The notes under the pieces were generated by a model. That model was given only the letters and a program-made list of their open reading frames with translations, searched no databases and was not told the DNA's origin. A stretch of DNA of 64,000 bases from Vallitalea sp. (GTDB lineage Bacteria > Bacillota > Clostridia > Lachnospirales > Vallitaleaceae): positions 1 to 64,000 of the forward strand of contig NZ_JAOARO010000088.1 in NCBI RefSeq assembly GCF_025211055.1, written 5' to 3'. The position numbers and the translations under genes were made by a program. Each line of letters starts with the position of its first letter. Positions within the stretch are counted from its first letter, which is position 1. Of this stretch, positions 61,216-64,000 are shown piece after piece.

Positions 61216-62463
61216 TTGCTTCTTGAAATATGGAAATATCTAAGAGGCTATGTTATTATAAATGTAAGTGGTTTTTCACCTGAGAGATTTATAAACCTAT
61301 GTGCTAATAGAGGTATATATATATGGAATGTAAAAAGTGTTAATAATGGGTTTAATCTTTATATTAGTGCAAAAGGTTTCAAATTAATACGTCCGCTAGT
61401 TAAGAAAACAGGATGTAAGGTGAGAATAACTAGGAAAATAGGTTTACCTTTTAGATTTCTTATCTTTAGGAAGAGAAAGATATTCCTATTTGGAATGATC
61501 ATTTGTATGGCAATAGTCTTTTTGTTATCTTTATTTATATGGAAAATTGATATTGAAGGTAATTCTATGTATACAGATGAACATCTTATTAAATTTCTTA
61601 ATACTCAATCACATTTTGTTGGGATGTGGAAAAAAGATGTTAAGTGTAGTGAATTAGAAAAGAGCTTATTTAAGAATTATGGTAATATTAATTGGGTAAC
61701 TTGCGAGATGACAGGAACAAAATTACTTATTAAAATTGAAGAAGGTCGAAATAATATTAAAATTGAAGATTTAAGTAAGCCTTGTGATATGCTATCTAAT
61801 AAAAAGGGTATTATAGTTTCTATTGTAACTAGAACAGGTTCTCCTAAGGTAGTAAAAGGAGATGTTGTTGAAGAAGGGGATGTACTAGTTTCAGGTACAT
61901 TAGAAATAAAGGAATTAGAAGAAATTAAAGCAATTGAATTTACCCATTCTGATGCGGATATTTATATGAAAACAATTTATCCATATCATGATGAAGTTAA
62001 TTTGAAGTATGTTAATAAGATATACACTAATAATAAGAAGAAAGATAATGAATTAAAAATATTAAATTTAAAAATAAATATATTAAAACCTAGAATTAAA
62101 TATAGTAATTATGATAAAATAACCATATGTGATGAAATTTGTTTATTCGACAACTTTTATTTGCCAATAAGTACTCACAAAACGTCTTACAAAGAATACA
62201 AACTAATAGAAGAAACTTATACAAATGAACAAGCAACCAATATAATAAATGAAAACATGACAAGGTATTTAAAAGAGCTACAAGATTCTAAGAAGCAAAT
62301 AGTCAATAATGAAATTGAAATTATTGAATCGGCTGATAAAATAGTTGCAGATGGAATCATAGTAGTAATTGAAAAAATTGGTGAAAAAGAATACTTTGAT
62401 GAAAATGAGCGGAGGCAAGGATATGAAGAATACTTTGGAGAAGACGATTCAGATACCCCATGA
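61216..62463 (+). CDS. yqfD: sporulation protein YqfD
   Basis: Predicted 415 residues starting at TTG 61216 after GAAGGGTG. N-terminal soluble domain (LLEIWKYLRGYVIINVSGF), one membrane segment near residues 93-112 (FLFGMIICMAIVFLLSLFIW), then a large extracytoplasmic region with a POTRA-like segment (KIDIEGNSMYTDEHLIKFL) and KIEEGR. A biotinyl/HlyD-like patch (VVKGDVVEEGDVLVSGTLEI) follows. Membrane protein required for spore formation in the mother cell in B. subtilis, detail unknown. The 3' end overlaps phoH by 41 bases. Confidence 0.93.
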   Translation: MLLEIWKYLRGYVIINVSGFSPERFINLCANRGIYIWNVKSVNNGFNLYISAKGFKLIRPLVKKTGCKVRITRKIGLPFRFLIFRKRKIFLFGMIICMAIVFLLSLFIWKIDIEGNSMYTDEHLIKFLNTQSHFVGMWKKDVKCSELEKSLFKNYGNINWVTCEMTGTKLLIKIEEGRNNIKIEDLSKPCDMLSNKKGIIVSIVTRTGSPKVVKGDVVEEGDVLVSGTLEIKELEEIKAIEFTHSDADIYMKTIYPYHDEVNLKYVNKIYTNNKKKDNELKILNLKINILKPRIKYSNYDKITICDEICLFDNFYLPISTHKTSYKEYKLIEETYTNEQATNIINENMTRYLKELQDSKKQIVNNEIEIIESADKIVADGIIVVIEKIGEKEYFDENERRQGYEEYFGEDDSDTP

Positions 62464-63394
62464 AATAATAGTTAATGTATTTGGACAGTATGATAATAAT
62501 ATTAAGATTATAGAAAAAAAATTAGGTGTTAATATCATAAATAGAGATAATGACGTTAAGATAATCGGAGAACACAAGTCTGTTAATATAGCAAATAGAG
62601 TAATCAAGCAATTAATTGATACTGCTAATAAGCAGATAGAAATAACAGAGCAAAATGTTGAGTATACATTGGCGTTATGTGAAAAACAAAAAGAAGAAGA
62701 AATGAGCAAATTAAATGATGATCTAGTATGTGTAACTCCAGGAGGTAAACACATAAGACCTAAGACATTAGGTCAAAAAAAATATATCGATCTCATAAGA
62801 AAAAAAATGATTGTATTTGGGATAGGCCCAGCTGGTACAGGTAAAACTTACTTAGCAATGGCTAATGCTATAACTGCATTTAAGAATAACGAAGTTAATA
62901 GAATTATTCTCACTAGACCAGCTATAGAAGCTGGGGAAAAACTGGGATTCTTACCTGGTGACTTGCAAAGTAAGATAGATCCTTATTTAAGACCTTTATA
63001 TGATGCTCTATATGAAATTATGGGAGCTGATACATTCTTAAAAAACATGGAAAAAGGTTTGATAGAAGTAGCTCCCTTAGCTTACATGAGAGGAAGAACA
63101 CTTGATAACAGTTTTATAGTATTAGATGAAGCTCAGAATACAACACCTGCTCAGATGAAAATGTTTTTAACAAGAATAGGATTCAATTCAAAAGCAGTCA
63201 TTACAGGTGATGTTACACAAAAGGATTTGCCAGGTGGTCAAAAATCAGGATTAGAAGTAGCATCTAGAATCCTTAAGAATATTAATGATATAGGAATAGC
63301 TAATTTGACTAGTAAAGATGTTGTGAGACATCCATTAGTTCAAAAAATAATAAATGCTTATGAAAATTATGAGAACAAAAATATTAAACGATAA
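62423..63394 (+). CDS. phoH: PhoH-family ATPase (YbeZ type)
   Basis: Predicted 323 residues from ATG 62423, seven bases after GGAGG; the longer frame from 62369 runs inside yqfD. An N-terminal KH-like domain (residues 1-70) and the PhoH ATPase: GIGPAGTGKTYLAMANA (P-loop about residue 134), RPAIEAGEKLGFLPGDLQ, RGRTLDNSFIVLDEAQNTT (Walker B) and LTRIGFNSKAVITGDVTQ. It is tied to RNA metabolism with YbeY and YqfF, whose genes normally follow. It overlaps yqfD by 41 bases, so it is translated in coupling. Confidence 0.95.
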   Translation: MKNTLEKTIQIPHEIIVNVFGQYDNNIKIIEKKLGVNIINRDNDVKIIGEHKSVNIANRVIKQLIDTANKQIEITEQNVEYTLALCEKQKEEEMSKLNDDLVCVTPGGKHIRPKTLGQKKYIDLIRKKMIVFGIGPAGTGKTYLAMANAITAFKNNEVNRIILTRPAIEAGEKLGFLPGDLQSKIDPYLRPLYDALYEIMGADTFLKNMEKGLIEVAPLAYMRGRTLDNSFIVLDEAQNTTPAQMKMFLTRIGFNSKAVITGDVTQKDLPGGQKSGLEVASRILKNINDIGIANLTSKDVVRHPLVQKIINAYENYENKNIKR

Positions 63395-63408
63395 GATGGG
63401 GGAGAGAT

Positions 63409-64000
63409 ATGAAAACCAAAGAGAATCATAGGTCAAAGATAAGTTTGTTGATCACTTTTCTAGCAATATTCACAGTATTAGCTACAATAGTATCAACTGT
63501 TATAGCACTAGGTAGTAGGGATTTCTTTATTAAATTAAGTGTAGGCTGTTTTGTAATTCTATTATTTGTAATGTTATATGTATATATATACTTTTTTAAT
63601 AATGATTTGTTTAAACATAAGAATAGAATATTACTTTATACTTGTATTTATATAATATTGATGATTGTTGTAGTTTCTATGAATAGACTACCCTATCTTC
63701 TTATACCAATTCCAATAGCTGGTATGCTAATAGCTATTATGATTGATAATAGATTAGGAATTATGACAAATATTTTATTGACGATAGTAGGTTTATTAGT
63801 AAGTGGTAACGGTATAGAGTTTTTTCTATTCTATACAATTTCTGGTACACTGTCTTGCCTAGTGATAACCCAAGCTAAGAAGAGAAATAAGATTGTTTTC
63901 GTATCAGGGTATTTATGTATTGTTAATATAATCTTGGTAGTCCTTATAAACCTCTATAAGAATGGTAGTTTTTCTAATTTTAATGTTACTGACTTATTTT
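63409..64000 (+). CDS. yqfF: YqfF/PgpH-type 7TM-HD protein, partial (runs off the window)
   Basis: An open frame from ATG 63409 after GGGGGAG to the end of the window, 197 residues with about seven hydrophobic segments. NRLPYLLIPIPIAGMLIAIM and MTNILLTIVGLLVSGN match the 7TM domain of YqfF/PgpH, a c-di-AMP phosphodiesterase whose catalytic HD domain should lie beyond 64000. The large extracellular HDED domain normally found between the first and second membrane segments is missing; segment 1 (LLITFLAIFTVLATIVSTVI) is followed at once by segment 2 (LSVGCFVILLFVMLYVYIYF). Position after phoH fits the usual gene order. Confidence 0.8.
   Translation, partial: MKTKENHRSKISLLITFLAIFTVLATIVSTVIALGSRDFFIKLSVGCFVILLFVMLYVYIYFFNNDLFKHKNRILLYTCIYIILMIVVVSMNRLPYLLIPIPIAGMLIAIMIDNRLGIMTNILLTIVGLLVSGNGIEFFLFYTISGTLSCLVITQAKKRNKIVFVSGYLCIVNIILVVLINLYKNGSFSNFNVTDLF

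Noticed and set aside
1..64000. CRISPR arrays, tRNA or rRNA genes, insertion sequences
   Set aside because: No regularly spaced direct repeats, no GGTTCRA-type tRNA arms with matching stems, no rRNA-like sequence, and no transposase frame were seen by eye.

Overview
The window is AT-rich, Gram-positive-type DNA with strong AGGAGG-like ribosome binding sites and TTGACA/TATAAT promoters. It reads as a chromosome segment of an anaerobic, spore-forming member of the Clostridia. The supporting genes are a reverse-type rubrerythrin, butyrate kinase with phosphate butyryltransferase, a biotin-dependent sodium-pump decarboxylase, sporulation-associated yqfC/yqfD, DacF-like carboxypeptidases, and the order miaB-mutS-mutL-miaA-hfq. 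A Lachnospirales/Vallitalea-like host is my inference, not something proved by the sequence. I saw no rRNA, tRNA, CRISPR array, insertion sequence or intact prophage.

Layout. 1-2900 is a loose accessory stretch: a decayed toxin-like gene, a small membrane-anchored protein, a frameshifted XRE repressor, a possible small RNA, and rubrerythrin on the minus strand behind a PerR/Fur-like operator. 2901-7485 holds a TetR regulator and the deoB-pdp-dacF set (nucleoside salvage plus cell wall). 7556-9805 is a large minus-strand AraC regulator with a GH39-like C-terminal domain. 10190-12237 is buk-ptb, the last steps of butyrate formation. 12362-13472 has three tandem c-di-GMP-I riboswitch aptamers in front of a secreted transglutaminase-like protein. 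13708-18419 is a pseudo-site-2-protease, scpA, scpB, a second DacF-like enzyme, rluB and mnmM. 18527-23509 is one operon for a membrane decarboxylase with two different carboxyltransferases. 23940-29396 has an RpiR regulator, a BaiN-like flavoprotein, aroH, cmk, ispH and rpsA. 29541-31409 has cheR and a minus-strand exonuclease. 31599-40792 is the tRNA modification/mismatch repair/Hfq block. 40970-41911 is a membrane amidase with a cytoplasmic HTH. 42252-54380 is a nine-gene MoxR-DUF58-vWA-ABC cluster. 54947-60716 has a divergent LspA-like protein, a mini TfoX_C protein, alaS, a CapA lipoprotein, rpsU and yqeY. 60840-64000 is the sporulation-type yqfC-yqfD-phoH-yqfF block, with yqfF running off the end.

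How the parts work together. Most of the window is housekeeping in conserved clostridial order. The less ordinary material is the triple riboswitch; the decarboxylase operon, whose parts list resembles a sodium pump merged with a transcarboxylase; the HTH-membrane-amidase fusion; the MoxR/vWA/ABC cluster; the YqfF that lacks its extracellular HDED domain; the degenerate membrane proteases (S2P-like and LspA-like); and the alaS leader, in which a consensus promoter fires straight into an intrinsic terminator.
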